Of a stretch of 64,000 nucleotides of DNA, positions 21,601 to 34,765 are shown one piece after another (within the stretch, counting starts at the first letter, position 1; every line of letters starts with the position of its first letter). The notes beneath the pieces are model-generated. The model was not told where the DNA came from and ran no database searches. It saw only the letters and a list, made by a program, of their open reading frames with translations. Location of the stretch: contig JARUPY010000539.1 in assembly GCA_029817715.1 (NCBI GenBank), positions 7,911,501 to 7,975,500 on the forward strand, read 5' to 3'. This stretch comes from Melastoma dodecandrum (Eukaryota; Streptophyta; Magnoliopsida; Myrtales; Melastomataceae). Position numbers and translations under genes: made by a program.

Positions 21601-24330
21601 CAACCTTATATAGGCCGAGCACAACCTTCAATGGACCAATGCATGCTTAAAATTTAATATAATGATATATGCAGAAAGTAAAGATAGTGGTTAGATGGTT
21701 AGTAGATGGCAACCATTATGAGGAACTATTGTTCGCCTAGTTCCGTCTATTATTTGATTTTTACTTGGTCTATCCGAAGCCTCTCTATAAGTAGATAGGA
21801 CATATGTAGGGACAGTCTTCGTGTCGAACTGGACACCTTATCTTTGTGCCAATGTCATATACCCTCTACATGCCTAAACCAACATGTAAGGGGAGAGAGA
21901 CGCAAAAATCTATCTCTTGACCATTTCTGTTATAGAATGAGACAACCAATTGCCTATGAAGCATCTCTATGGGAGGCACGAAAGAGATTGCGACCGAGCA
22001 AGACGCGCATATCCCCAACCATAATATCCAACACGCTCCAAATCCGCACGTAATTAATGGTAACCGGATCAGATGCCCAAGGCTATCTGATTTGTCTGGA
22101 AAAACTATCCCTCATATCAATTTCAATATGTATGCATTTGTATGCATACACACTTATTCATCTATAGCCCATATTGGTAGATGATCAAACTATGTAGCTA
22201 ACCAACTCATTTCAACCATGCCTGCCTTATGTTGCTTCTACTCGGAATCTCACCAAGTAGTCGTTGGCATACCGTTGTAAAGTAGAAACTCGTATCTCCA
22301 GTCATGTGATCTCCATCTACAGGCAATCCTATTAGATATGAACATCATGAAGATCGATCATCATCTCTCGACCACCCATTTGAAATGTATGTCTCTGTGG
22401 CCTCCACCTCTCCATAAATACCATGACAATAGTTCAACCCAACTGAATAAAAGGCAACTTTATGCAACACCAAAAAGGCCAGCCTATCGAGGGTAAACAT
22501 ATATACGGGTTAGCGAGGGACTCTCTTCACCAAGTTCTCAAGTCGGTGACAAAGCAATACCTTATAATGTAAAAAGACATTAACTTATAATTAGTAAACG
22601 ATGGTAAACAAGTAAGTGTAAATTCGGTTAATTCATATTACTGAAGCATATACTTCCTCCCAAACGACTATAGATTGATGCTAATCCTGGTCATGGAGGA
22701 CATCCGAGCAATGAAGTTCTAGGTCCATTCTATAATGATAAGCCATAAAGAGAAGTGGTTGTTACATACAAATATGTGATATTGCCTAATTGTACACAAA
22801 GTGAAGCCTCGTACAATTTTTACTTATTTGAGCACTGTCTTCGATTGAACTTCTTGTTTAAAAAAAAAAACACATGTCAACTTGTATGCATTCTCTTACA
22901 ACCATTTTATTATGGGAGCGAGAGAATATTGGTCCTTCTTTATATCGCACTCTATTAGGGTCGAGAGTAATCGTTGAGAATGAAAATCGAATTTTTGTCT
23001 ACAATCAAATGAAAAATTATTTGGATGAGTATATGGTGTTCTTATTCATCCTGGTGTAGAAATAGTAAGTGATCTTGCACCCATTGTGACAAAATTGAAA
23101 TTCTCACTTAGATTCGTCACTATTATTCCGTAACGATTAAGACTATTGTAGCTCAAAGCCCATTCATATGTTTCCATTTCTAAAAAAGTCAAATGCATTG
23201 CTTTTAAAATATGCCAAAAATGCGAAAGTTCTTATGCATCAAGAATCGCTTTTAAAATACGCCAAAAAATGTGAAAGTACTTATGCATCATGCGTTTCCC
23301 AAAAACAATGACGGTAAAGGGAGTTCCCCCACACTTAACAAAATCACAAGTTGCCGGTGGATGCAGGCCGAAGAGTGAATTCATTGACAGAAACATTTTG
23401 TTACTTAGATAATTTAGAAACCCATTGTTCGTAACATCGTGGTAATGTTCGGGTCATAAGAATTCGTTATTTGTAACATCGAGTTCCTCGTAATTGTCGT
23501 GACTCGTTATTTCAAATTCGAAATTCGTAATCTTTTTTAATATTCCCATAAACTCATTGTTTGGATAATGGAGTTCTTTAGAAATGAAACTCACCGTTCT
23601 CGACTGATTTAAGGGCGTAAACGTCGTATAAGTAAAAAAAAAAAAAAAAAAAAGAAAGAAAGAAAAGAAAAAAGAAGCCACTGAACGTAAAAGGCTCTCT
23701 GTGGGGAAGGAGGCCTTCTTTATATGTCCATTTTATTCCACCGGAACGAAATATTTGTCATCGGTTTTCCCGTTCCCAGCGACCACAAAATACGGTGTGG
23801 TTTTATTACTCGTCACATGAGGAAATTAGAGAGAGCTTCGGGGGGTTATGAATTATTGGTGGTGTCTGTCCATATACGACGACGACACGAGTCCATCAAT
23901 TATTTAGTTTCGTTTGAACAATAATCGAATCGAGTAAGATAAAGATGTGACGACGACCCAATACAAAAATAATTCTTGAATATATAAAAACATTAATCTT
24001 CTCGCTTCCAAAACTAGCTAACATTGTAAAGTCGTTTTTGTGTCTGTCGGCCTCTTGCTCGGAGAGATTTTCGTTGTCATAGTTTTTTTTTTTTGGGGTT
24101 TATTCTTATTCTTTTTATTTAAAAAATGTAGATATGTTTGGTAAAATCATTGTTTAAGAATATTGAAAATCGCGTGCCATCTAGCAATCATCTTCCTCAT
24201 CATTTCACCTCCCCCCTCCCCTCCTGCGAAGTTGTCCGAAACCTCGTCGTCTGTCCCGGACGTCTTCCCTTCGGACACATAACTTTCACCCTTTTTCTTC
24301 TTTTCTTATTCTTTTTTTTTTCCACTTCTC
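18640..24330. other. AT-rich intergenic region, no gene recognised
   Basis: No frame here has recognisable protein similarity and splice-like structure. Small features are a tandem pair of about 40 bp containing ATAAGCTTCGAA and TTATTCCAAACCATAA (20575-20650), another tandem pair of about 52 bp with GCTTTTAAAATA and GCCAAAAA (23195-23290), and A tracts at 22859-22870 and 23635-23652. It probably consists of old transposon residue and spacer. Confidence 0.4.
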
Positions 24331-24379
24331 ACATGCGAGAGGGCTGTGTTTGGAGATCAAGGATTAGAGAGAATAAGAG

Positions 24380-24672
24380 ATGCGCGGCGGATTCCCGAGA
24401 AGACCCGGCCATCTCGTGATCTCGATCCTCGTTCTCATCCTTCTGATAGTCCAGATGCGGGGGCTTTCGGTTACTCCGTGGTCAGAACTGGGATTGCTCG
24501 AGGAGGATCCACAGACGGCGAAGAAGGAGGAGGTGTTGTTGCGCGAGTACTTTGCCAACGTAGGGAGCAGGCCTTATCCTCCTCTGTCGCGGTCGTCTCC
24601 GGAGGACAACCTCGGATTCGGAGAGAGCAAGCGGACCGTACCCAGTTGCCCCGATCCACTCTCCACAATTAG
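24380..24672 (+). pseudogene. CLE27-type CLE peptide precursor, frameshifted inside the CLE motif
   Basis: From ATG 24380 the frame encodes a basic start (MRGGFPRRPGH), a hydrophobic signal segment (LVISILVLILLIVQM), a variable region with EEVLLREYF, then ESKRTVPSCPDPL. The last part matches the CLE dodecapeptide, in particular Arabidopsis CLE27 as I recall it (RIVPSCPDPLHN, with the unusual Cys). Here CTC is followed by an extra TC (24662-24663), so the expected His-Asn and the stop TAG at 24670-24672 are out of frame. Unshifted, the frame runs to 24859 with an unrelated tail. CLE peptides are secreted, processed to 12-13 residues and read by LRR receptor kinases; the C-terminal His-Asn is usually important. 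The family call is strong. Whether the 2-nt insertion is a real mutation or a sequencing or assembly error cannot be told here. Confidence 0.78.
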
Positions 24673-25602
24673 AAATATTTCAATTTTTTTTATTGGTTCT
24701 TCATTGTTTTACTTTTGTGGAAAAAATTTGAAAAAACAATTCCAGTATGCGAAATACCCACTAATTTTTCTTCTCGGGGATTTTATTTTCAGGTTATGGA
24801 AAAAAATAAATCATGACTATGTTTTTTTATTAGCAACATTAAGTGAATATATATCATGAATGAGAAGCACTCGGTATAAATTGTTTTATGGCCTGTGTCT
24901 TGAAAACTCGAACCATTAAATAAATACTTGACATGTTTTATATTTTTATAATATTTTACCAAGTGTTAATTACTCATAAAGAGCATAATTATGACAACAC
25001 TAAATAAAATCGGAAACATTGCTGATATTCAACTTATAATTGCACATGTGGCTCGTAACGGGATGCATTCAATATCAATTAATCTAGATGATTTTGATAT
25101 ATTTCGGAGGCTCAAATTACGAATTTGAATTACTTCAAAATTCGTTTACTTGTTCTCAAAGCACGAGGATGAGACAAACCATGGAAAACAAGTGGCATTG
25201 AGAAATCGAGATTTTATGAGGGAATTTGTGTAGATGTGAACGAGGGTTGAGCTTCTACGGCATGGAACCAATGTTTGATTAGTTCCACCTGTAGACAAAA
25301 AACTCTTGAAGCAACCGCCGGCTCATATGTTGTCCGTTCGTCGGATGTTATATTACCACCCCCATTCTTTGTCTTCGTCGTCATCATCCGTGACGATTAC
25401 CGCCCAAATAGACGACAAACTTCCTTCCGTTCCCCCACACCCAATCGCAACCATCATTTTTCAATTAATTAAACATTCTTCGACGTGCCGTTTTAATTCT
25501 CATCTGACTGTCCAAAAACTATCTGTAAAATATCTTATGGAACTACGATGCTAACCGTTCTTACACATTCGCACGTTCGAGGCAGTAGTCGTCGCAATTG
25601 CC

Positions 25603-26153
25603 ATGGAGGGTCTTCCGAGTACCAGCTTAGGCGGTCGGAAGAGGGCCGGGGACGACGAGGCGTCCCACACGCTTGAGTCCGCGGAGGTCAAGCACCTGAG
25701 GGAAGACCTCCTCCTTGGATTCTTCAAAGACGCCGACGATCCTGATACAGAGTCCCAGGAACTCAACTCCTTCATTCAGAGTTTCCGGGAGGAGATCTCG
25801 AATGCAACCGCAGCACTGGCTTCTGGGGAGATGGCGAGGTCGTGGACCAACAAACGTCAGGGTCTTGTGATCAGCAGGGGTCCCAGGAGCTGGGTTTCCT
25901 ACTGGGGTCCCCTGACGACGACCTCGGCCTCCTCACCTGCTCCCGAAACGACAGCGTATGGACCAGGGAAGTCGCCGCATGTGATTCGCAGTGGGGTTCA
26001 GAGGGCGATGGTGGCTATGGTGGGGACGAGGGGGGTTATGAATGCACGGGCTCTGACGGCAGGTTGTACGAACACTCGCGCGATTCGTCCGATGATTTGT
26101 TGGTTGTAATTGGCAGCCGTGGAAGCCCTCGCCGCTTACTCTATGAAAATTAA
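25603..26153 (+). pseudogene. acidic plant-specific protein of unknown function, probable 2-nt frameshift
   Basis: The first frame from ATG 25603 reads MEGLPSTSLGGRKRAGDDEA then HLREDLLLGFFKDADDPDTE and FIQSFREEIS. A second frame continues EVVDQQTSG, QELGFLLGSPDDDLGLL and further acidic and Gly-rich residues to a stop at 26153. Both parts resemble successive parts of a plant family of about 200 residues without known function (an N-terminal HLREELL helix and a later LGYLLEASDDDLGLPP motif). The frame changes at about 25828, where GGGGAGATGG can be read as a GA duplication. The C terminus does not match the family end I remember. An intron cannot be excluded. The gene ends 67 bp before the LARD element. 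Confidence 0.5.
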
Positions 26154-26220
26154 GTCCCTAAGACTCAAGTGTGGCTAGGCACAGGGAATCCCACGTTCTC
26201 AACGGTCTGGCCTTGGCGTG

Positions 26221-29039
26221 TGTACGCGCGCCTTCCGGCCTATCACGCGCGTGGCGGTTCGGACGACACGAGGATTCGAGCCCGCTCTCCAAGGCCCAAC
26301 CGGTCGACGTCACGACTCGAGCGTTGGACGCTGCGGAAGGGAATTGGGTGATCCCTCCCTGGGTTCCTAACTGGGCTTGCTCGGGCCCTCGCCGATCGTC
26401 TCTGTTTTCCTAAGAGGCGGCGGGCGAAAGGCGGAGCATGATCCGAAGAAGGAACTTTCGGGATAAATCGGGAGCGGCTCATGTCATCAGTTCCTCATAC
26501 AAAATGGCTCCGTAAAAAGGTTATTGTTGTTTAACCTATGTAAACTAAACAGAGTCGCCACCGACTTTATTATAAAAGCTGTTTAAGTCGGAAAAAACAG
26601 TTGGTTCGGGGATTACTAGTTACTAACTCTTACATTCTAACATGCGAAAAAGGGAGGTGGCGTTTGTTCCAAAAGATTTGCTTTTGTTTGACGGGCATTG
26701 CACCCGATCCGGGCATGACTCCGGACTCATGTCAATGTTTTACGGGCGTTGGACCCGATTCAGGCTTTGGACCCGAACTCATATTTGTTGATAGCAAACA
26801 ACATGCGACAATAAACCTATGAGCCTAAGGCATGCAGACAAGCACAAACAATTATTGAGATTAAATGGGACGGGAAGCATGGTGACCGTGGACCTATGCA
26901 CTTGGGCCCACGGCCCGTTACAAGTGGATTTTCTATCTTTTTAGGGAGGCACGCACCTCCCCTTTTCTACCTCATGTGGTGGGAGCCGCTTGATGATCTT
27001 GACATCGCAAGTGGAAAGATTCACGCGCCTTCCACAATCCTTCGAGAAGCTTGGGCCGGGCCTTCGAAATTTGTGCATCCGTTATACATGCATAGACCAA
27101 AAGACGAATTGTAAGTTATACGATATAAGAATTCACATGTGTTTTAAGTAAATAAACGGATGATCATGTTCATCGAACACCCTGTACACTTAATCATATT
27201 ACAAAGAGTTACTTAATTACGAATTTCAACTAACATAGATTGCGCACAGTACAGAAAACATATTATAACTTTGGCTAGGATTGCCCGATTCAATCAAAAT
27301 TTGAATCAACAATCTCAAACTTAACGAAGAGTTTGCATGCTAAATTTTATAAAAATCTAACGGTGTAATCTCTCAAGATCAAGGAGCAAATGTGGCTATC
27401 TGAAAAAGCAGAATAGTTTGCACAGATGGTGTTGTTCCTATGATATCATGGCTCTCAAAATGTCCGATCGGAGTGAAAAAGGACTTCACAAAAAGGTAAG
27501 ACTATGAAGAATGTGTGTGAAAAATTTCACATGGATCCAACGGTTGGATCATCAGATATATAGGTGTAAAATGTCAGACCATTTTGTAGACTCGGTCTGA
27601 CTTCGACTGGGAAAGTTTGGGAAAGAAAAATGGAAAACTTTAGATTCTCAAAATGAAAAAATGTGTACAATATGTCAAAATCACCAGGATGAAATGAAGA
27701 ATATATATATATAATTTAGCAACGATCCAATGGTGGGATCTGCCGTTATTGAATAAAGAACATTCCAGCGACACTCTGGAAATCTCACGGAGTATACAGA
27801 CTGTTCGTAAGATTGTTTCATATTATGCTAGAATATTCAACAGTTAATATACATATGTATAGAACCGTATCAAAGTCTAGTTTAATGTGAAAAATTTGAG
27901 CAAGATCCAACGGTTAGATCACTCGAAACTTTCCCGGAAGTGATAATGCAACAGGCTGTCCTTCTGCGGCCAGCGAAAGTGACGGCCGTCTCAGGGTAGA
28001 TAACTCGATCCTCGATCAACCAAAAATTAAATAAAAAATATCTCCAAGATCATCTTATTGTATATCATTTGACCTTTGATATTGAGGTTCGAAAACGTCC
28101 GTAACCTCTTCGAAAAAAATCAGACTTTGGAGGTGTTGCCGTAGAAAACAATTGAAATAGAAGGCCGGGAGATGTCCCGGCACTTCCGTGCCACAAATGA
28201 ATGCAAAATCGACCAGCAAAGCTACCGTGAAAGCTTTGAGGTCTAAGAGACGTGCGAAAATGTGTTAGGGAGGAGTTTATATGATTACGACCTTTTTTCG
28301 TCGTGATCCAATACCGGAGGAAGGTGGCGCACCTGCTGTCCCTTGTCTGTAACTTCGGCCGTCACGACCTCGTCCGAAGGCTCGTTTCTCACCCCATGGT
28401 GTGTGTGGTAAGCCAAAGAAGAAAGTGAATGAGGGAGTTTGCATATCTAACATGGTAGAAGCATGCTGGAGTTAGTAAAGTGAGAGGAAGTCTCACCGAG
28501 GTGTTACCTCGCCCCAGGGTGGCCCGAGGAGGATGAACGACGCCGGGAGGGTGTCAGCTGGTAGGCTAGTCAGGAGGCTTTGGCTCTTCAGCACTGGAGA
28601 GGGGGAGTCCTTGGCTCCGGTTTCTATTTGTACGTCAGGGAAGAGTTGGCCTCTGGTTGTATGTGGAGAAATTTGTCTCCGATTCCCAGAGGAGTTGGCC
28701 TCCGGTTTCTCAGAGGGGGTGGAGCGTCTGGAGGTGAGGGACGTCTTTCTGATTGGAGATTATCTGATGGGGATGGGGAGGCTTTGGCTCTTAGGATTTC
28801 AGAGATTCTCTAATGGGGAATATCTGATTTTGTTTACGTGTGTGATTTTCTGATTGATTGTTTATTTTTGGAGACTTTGGCTCTGTGAGGAAATAAAATG
28901 TCTGATTGCTGGGATCGTCTGATAGGTTTTTGGGGTGATAAGGGAATTTGGAGAAATCGTGTGAAATATCCCTGAAATCTCTATTGATTGGAGAATTTCT
29001 ATTTTCTTTTTTTTTCTGGATTTTATTTGGGGTATTACA
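26221..29039 (-). repeat. LARD 3' LTR
   Basis: 2819-bp repeat matched along its length by 34792-37558. It contains the AGTCGCCACCGACTTTAT block, the ACGGGCGTTGGACCCGATTC blocks, and the ATCCAACGGTTGGATC palindrome-like motifs near 27535. Confidence 0.9.
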
Positions 29040-29058
29040 GTTGCCCCTCTTTGCGAGG
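29040..29058 (-). promoter_or_regulatory. LARD polypurine tract
   Basis: The - strand CGCAAAGAGGGGCAAC directly precedes the TGTAATACC start of the 3' LTR, the expected plus-strand primer position. Confidence 0.75.
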
Positions 29059-30939
29059 AAATTTGGAGAAGATTTTCTCACAAAGACTTCTTTAATACCC
29101 CAAATTGTGAATTCAGGGTATTCTTGATAGACCTGTACTTTGGGATCTATATAAGAAAACTATTAGTAATAAACGAGATCCCGTGTTCACGGGAGTAATG
29201 AAATATGTGTGATCACAACACCCATGTATGTCATGATTTATTTTGATGAAGCTTATTAGGATCACTTCTAAGCGAGAACAGAGAAGGGCTTCTGACTTTT
29301 ATCTGGGCTCGCTCTTACTTCTGAAACCCGTCACGGTTGGATTTTAGAATTCCCTTGACTTAGATGCTCATGTACCAGTCGAAGGAAACTTTGCGTGGGT
29401 TGTAATGTGGCTTTAGCATAAGGCCTTTGGATAGAGAATCTGAATTTGTCATTTTGATGGAACGAGTCTATGGACCTCATCGGAAGCTGATGTACTACTG
29501 AGGTTTCACCGTCCAAGCGAATTCTCCATCTACCAGATAGCAGACCCGTTGAGACATGTCGTTGGGGACTGATGGTCGATCAACTAGAACTTTGGAAATC
29601 TACTTTAGGGAGTGTATTCTCCTCGTTTTGTCCGGGAGATAGCACCTTTGCTTTTGCGACCGTTCATGTCGGCCCTGGTGCTTTAATCTGCTCTTTTGTT
29701 TTCTTTTTCTTGCGCTCTGCTCTTGATGACTTTGGTTATTACGCTGATTTTGCTTTTTCTTTGTTGAATCGTAAGGGATTTGCGCTGCTTTCTTTATTTC
29801 TCTCCACCTTGTTGGAGACGCTTTGGACTCCTTGGGGATTTATTTTTCTTGATGGTTATGAGGATTTGCCCCATTTTCTTCTCTATTGATCTTTTTAGAG
29901 CTGCTTTGGACTCCTTGAGGATTTGTACGTCTTGCAGAATTGTTGGAGGTTTTCATCCCTTGGTACAAGTCAAATAGAAAGCACGTCTGCTGATGGTACC
30001 TCTTCGCTTGAACCTTGAGGAAGTGTCGCCTCTGTGGTCCGTCGCTTCCGGTTTCTAACTACAGGATCTCCGCTAACATCGATGTAAGGTGATCCTTAGA
30101 CTCGGTGGGACTAGTGTGTGTAGAAATTTCGACTTTGGCTCGGAAGGGTTATCAATGATCATGTCCATGTTTGGGATATAGAATAAATGCTCGATCTCAT
30201 CCCGGTCTGAGCATCTTTCGTCAAAGGATTCTTTGTCCGTCCAGACGTATGCATGTGAACCCTCATGGTGTTTGCACTCATCTCTTTGGATAAGTGTTTA
30301 GGAATGGGCTTGCCTTCTCCATTCTCGCTCAGAAGCATTCTTATTGTCAAAAATCTTTTAAAATTGTATGCAAAAGGGCACACAAATACTTAAGAAAAGA
30401 ATAGGTTTAGGTACGCAAACCTCTTTGGAGATGTCATACTAAGGTGGTGCTCTTGTGCAAGCTTCGCGGGGAAAGTGTTTGCACTTTCATGATCCAGTTA
30501 TGGTCCTTGAGATTATACTCGGAACGGCTTCTACCCGACCACTCACGCAGCTCTGCCTAAGAGTTTGTACCATACCGTGCGGAGTTCATGTCTCTACACA
30601 GTTGACGACGAACGGAGGTGAAGTTAGCTCATGTACTTCGATTCTCGCCTGGGGAGATTATAATGAAGTCGGGTATTTGCTGGGGATATGAGATGAATAT
30701 GCCCATCTCGATGGTCGTTCTGGAAGAATATGCTTGTATATTCTACTCATGTTGAGGAATGCGGTATTTGTAACCGACTTCGGCTAGGAAATGGAGGTAT
30801 GACTCTGTCTGAGGGATGATAAGAAATTTGTTAGTGAGTAGTGTAGCTGATACTCCCTTTCGGTATGATCATCCTTGGTGACAACAAAGGCAATTTCAAA
30901 GCTTTAGTTCGAAATCTTCCACCCGATCGCCCACGCCTT

Positions 30940-32780
30940 TGTTCGTAATGCAGGATGTTCATGTACCTACACTCGCCAAAGGGCGGACAACAATTGAACT
31001 CATGTAACTTGTTCCGTAGAGAAAGTACTAAAATTGGATTAATACTCCTTTTCATGTCTTTTCGCCATTGCATCTTTGTCGGATATGATCAAAGGATTGG
31101 CAAAATGCTAATCTTGCCATGGACTCCTATACAAGGTTGCTCATGTACCTGTCAAACAAATGGCGAGAAAACAAGTGAGTTCGTGTAACTTGTTTCTTTT
31201 AGAGTATAAACGAAGTTTGCTCCTATAACCCCGTTTTGTAGGAAGGCGAAGTAGAGTTTTGGTACTTCCCTTTTTATGTAGTTTCATCATTGCGTCTTCG
31301 TCCGCAAGAATCGAAGGATTGATGAAATTCTACTCTTGCCTTGTGTCCGTTGCATAAGGTTGCTCATGTACCTATCAAACGGATAATGAGAAAACAAGTG
31401 GGTTCGTGCAACTTGTTTCTTTTAGAGTAAAAACGATGTTTGCTCATGTAACTTCGTTTTTTTTCTTTTGCGAGAAAGGTGAAGTAGAGTATTAGTACTT
31501 CCCTTTTATGTTTCGCCAGTGCATCTTTGTCCGCGGGAATCAAAGGATTGGCGAAATCTACTCGTGCCTTGTGTCTGTTAGATAAGGGTGCTCATGTACC
31601 TATCAAATGGATGATGAGAAACAAGTAAGTTCATGTGACTTGTTTCTGTTAGAGTAAGAATAAAGTTTGCTCATATAACTTCATTTGTAAGAAAAGTGAA
31701 GTAGAGTTTTGGTACTTCCCTTTTGTATGGTTTCGTCATTGCGTCTTCATCCGATAGAATCGAAGGTTTGACGAAGTTGCGACAAGACTTTGGCTTGAAG
31801 TTTTGCCACCCTGCCACCCTCGCCTTTGTCATAGGAGTTGTGTACCATTCGTGTGAGGAGCTCTTATACCTGCCCACGAGACAAAGGACGTAAATGAAAT
31901 CGGCTAATGTAATTTCATTTAGTTTGATGAAGAGAGTAATAATTGTGTGATTCTCCCTTTTCATGTTTATTGTCAGTGTTCTTTGCCCCAGTTGATTCCT
32001 TGGGGATATAAATAAGTTTTCTGACGAAGGTTGTTTTGAAGTTCTGGTTTGAAATTGGTTGATTTGTCTTGATTGTCTGTCTAGAATGCTCATATACCCC
32101 TTGAGATAAGCATGGAGGGCAAAACAAGTAAGCTCATGTAACTCATTTTGCGAAGAAAGCATTAGTCAAGGAATGAATACTCCCTTTCATGTGATTCGTT
32201 GGTTTGTCAACGGAGAATTAATCAAGATTGCTTAGTCTTGTCCCAGGATAGCATGGAGATTTGCCCCAGGATCGCATGGAGATATGTCCATGATCACTAG
32301 GAGATTTGGCACAGGTCGATCGGGGATTTGCCCTACGATCGCTTGGAGATTTGCCCCAGGATCGCTAGGAGATTTGCCCCGGATTGTTCTCGTGTTGTCG
32401 TTGTCGTTGTTTTGCCAACTAAATTTGTTTCGAAACTTTGGCTCGAAACTTTTCCACCCTGCCACCCTCGCCTTCGTCGTCTGCCTAGGATGCTGATGTA
32501 CCTACGAGACAAGCCGAAGGGCAAAACAAGTAAGCCCATGTAACATGTTCTGTAGAGAAAGTATTAGTTGAAGAACGAATACTCCCTTTCATGTAGATCG
32601 TCGTTTTGTTGACAACAAAGGATATTTTGAAGCTTTGGCTCAAAACTGTTTGAAGGCTTTGGCTCGAAACTTTACCACCCTAACACCCACGCCTTCATCA
32701 ACATGCGACAAGGGCTAAAAGAAGTGAGCTCATGTAACTTATTTTTGTAAGAAAGTACTGATCAAGGAACAGATACTCCG
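30940..32780 (-). repeat. LARD internal degenerate tandem repeats of about 200-240 bp
   Basis: Blocks recur with the same order of motifs: GTACTTCCCTTTT near a start, a TTTGTC...CGCAAGAATC-type middle, GTTGCTCATGTACCTATCAA, then ACAAGTAAGTTCATGTAACT. Successive copies begin near 31020, 31240, 31480 and 31690, with more divergent ones around 30850, 31930, 32180 and 32570. Tandem arrays in the non-coding part of Tat/Ogre elements are known sources of satellites. No coding content was seen. Confidence 0.65.
32245..32390 (-). repeat. short minisatellite inside the LARD interior
   Basis: About six degenerate units of 20-27 bp with the core GGAGATTTGCCCCAGGATCG (variants GGAGATATGTCCATGATCAC, GGGGATTTGCCCTACGATCG). 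The array is nested inside one copy of the larger tandem repeat. Confidence 0.7.
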
Positions 32781-34765
32781 TTGTAATGTTGAAGAGTATC
32801 TGCGTTGAGTGCTTGTGGCAGTTCTTCTTGGTTAAGGTGCTTGAGAAAGGGCGTGCTTGATAGCGAACGCCTCCTTTGTAGTTTGAAGAGAAATGTCTTT
32901 TGAAATTACTGGTGTTTGACAGGATCCATTTAAGAATATTATCACTAAGTCGATTATCCTTGGATATGCATTGTCGATTGCTTATTGAGGTGGATCTGGG
33001 CGGGTAGCTAGCCTCTCATGTGGTGGGCCTTCTCCTTGGGACGAGCTCCAGAGAGTCAGTAATTGAATTTCTGTGGATTGATCACTTAGATACCGTGGAT
33101 GAGCTTGATGGGAGTTGCCCCAGTCTGAGTACGTGTCATCGTTAGGTAGATTGCGTGTTCTTTGGTGTAAGTTGAAGATGTTATGTAATCGTTGCCCCAA
33201 ACGATTCGTCTTGTGTTGTGAGATAAATGGATGCCCCAATGTGGGTGGTTTGAATATCGGTGGCCTCGTCAGACATGTCTTGAGTTGTTGGAAGGCGAGT
33301 AATGCGAATGGGATCTTCTGATGCCAATCACGCTACGTATTTGTCGTCTTTTGAAGAATCTGTTCCATCTTCATGTTTTTGTCGTGGGGATGCTTTGGAT
33401 CCGGTGTTCGTCGAGTTCCTGTTATCTGAGAGACGATGAGGTCGATTGCTTAAAGGTGTCCCGATCTCGCAAGGTCATTGTGAAGGCGGGGTTTGCCCCT
33501 TGTGCCCTTGTCGTGGATCGATGCTTGTGTTGTATGCTGGGGAATCGTCCTTGTCTGGAATATAAGTTTTCATTGGTGCCGAAGTTGTGGCGACTGATGA
33601 CGTAGTGAAATCGCTTCTGTTTCTTTGGAGCGGTTGTCGGATCAGTAAGGGCGTGATGTCCCAGTGTGTCCGATTGTAGCATGTCCGTGAACGGCTCTAT
33701 GGGCTCGTCATTAGCTCTGATGTTGACTGCGGTCGGCTGGTGAGCTGTAACCTCCTTGGCGTTTGTAGATTCGACTTTGAACTTTGTTAGCCGTTGGGTG
33801 ATCTTTGGTGTTCATTTTTGGCTTTGTACTTTGGCTATCGTTGATATCACTTTGGGGTCATGTCGTTGGACGCACGGCTTTAGACCTTGATAGCCGTAAT
33901 GGAAACTTTGGTCTTCATGTTGTTAGATGTTCGACTTTGGGCCTTGGTAGTCGTCGATAAATCCTTGGCATTCTTGTAGATTTGTAATGTCATGCTTTGT
34001 CCCTAGTCCCGTTCGAGGAGCCATGTTGAAGAATTAAACCTCGAAAGGAAAATAGAGAGAATGTTTGGATTAGTATCATACAATAATGTAATCGATGCAT
34101 GATAAATTTGTGATGATACGTAATCGCACTCGTATATGCAGAAAAGTATGCATTATGTAACTGCAATTGTAAATGAGACGTAGTGATGCAATGGAGCGAT
34201 TACTGTGAATGACATGATAATGTAACTACTGCAATTGAACATACACTCATGTGGTCATGCGAATACGTGAATACAGTAAGCAATAAATATTTAGGAAGGG
34301 AGAAAATAGGATCCTTGAAGTCCTCTATGATTAACCCAAACCACTGCAAAACAAGTAGTGTTTAGCTCTATAGTTTATCGCAGGCAAAGCGTACTTGAGA
34401 CCTGCCCTGCACAGGAAATAGTCACTTAGTAACACACAAATGCATATGCGGCGTCTGGTACTTATAGTGGACAAACAATACTAGACTCTCGGATGAAGGC
34501 TTATAAACCTCCCTCGGACTAAGGGAGGCGGGGCCCTGGCCAAAAACCATACCGCAAAGAGCTGCAGGCTGGGCCTCTCGGTGACCCCCTAAAAATCCTA
34601 GCCCCGGGTTCGGGCACACCTAGACATGCCTAGTAAGCGGTAAACAAACACAACCATGAGGGCAGACAAAGGGCACCGAGCCAAGCAATGACATGCGCAA
34701 ACAAGAACTCATCTACGCATGTGGATTGAAAATGAAAGAGTGTTCGAAAAGAATCCACATGTGGA

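Noticed and set aside
22500..23100. Possible small genes in the AT-rich region near the A12 tract
   Set aside because: Frames of 60-70 codons match chance expectation and none has a recognisable motif.
24380..24859. 159-aa open frame as a complete membrane or secreted protein
   Set aside because: The CLE motif ends at about codon 94 and the rest is AT-rich 3' sequence read out of frame; the tail has no recognisable family.
28533..28853. 106-aa frame in the LARD LTR, with a similar frame in the other LTR at 37058-37412
   Set aside because: The two LTR copies do not keep the same frame, so the reading frame is not conserved.
32245..32390. CRISPR-like array of short repeats
   Set aside because: Units are degenerate and contiguous with no uniform spacers, within a plant retroelement; it is a minisatellite.
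33321..33682. Open frames on both strands in the LARD interior as retroelement gag
   Set aside because: No zinc knuckle, protease or other retroelement motif; frames are short and overlap on both strands.
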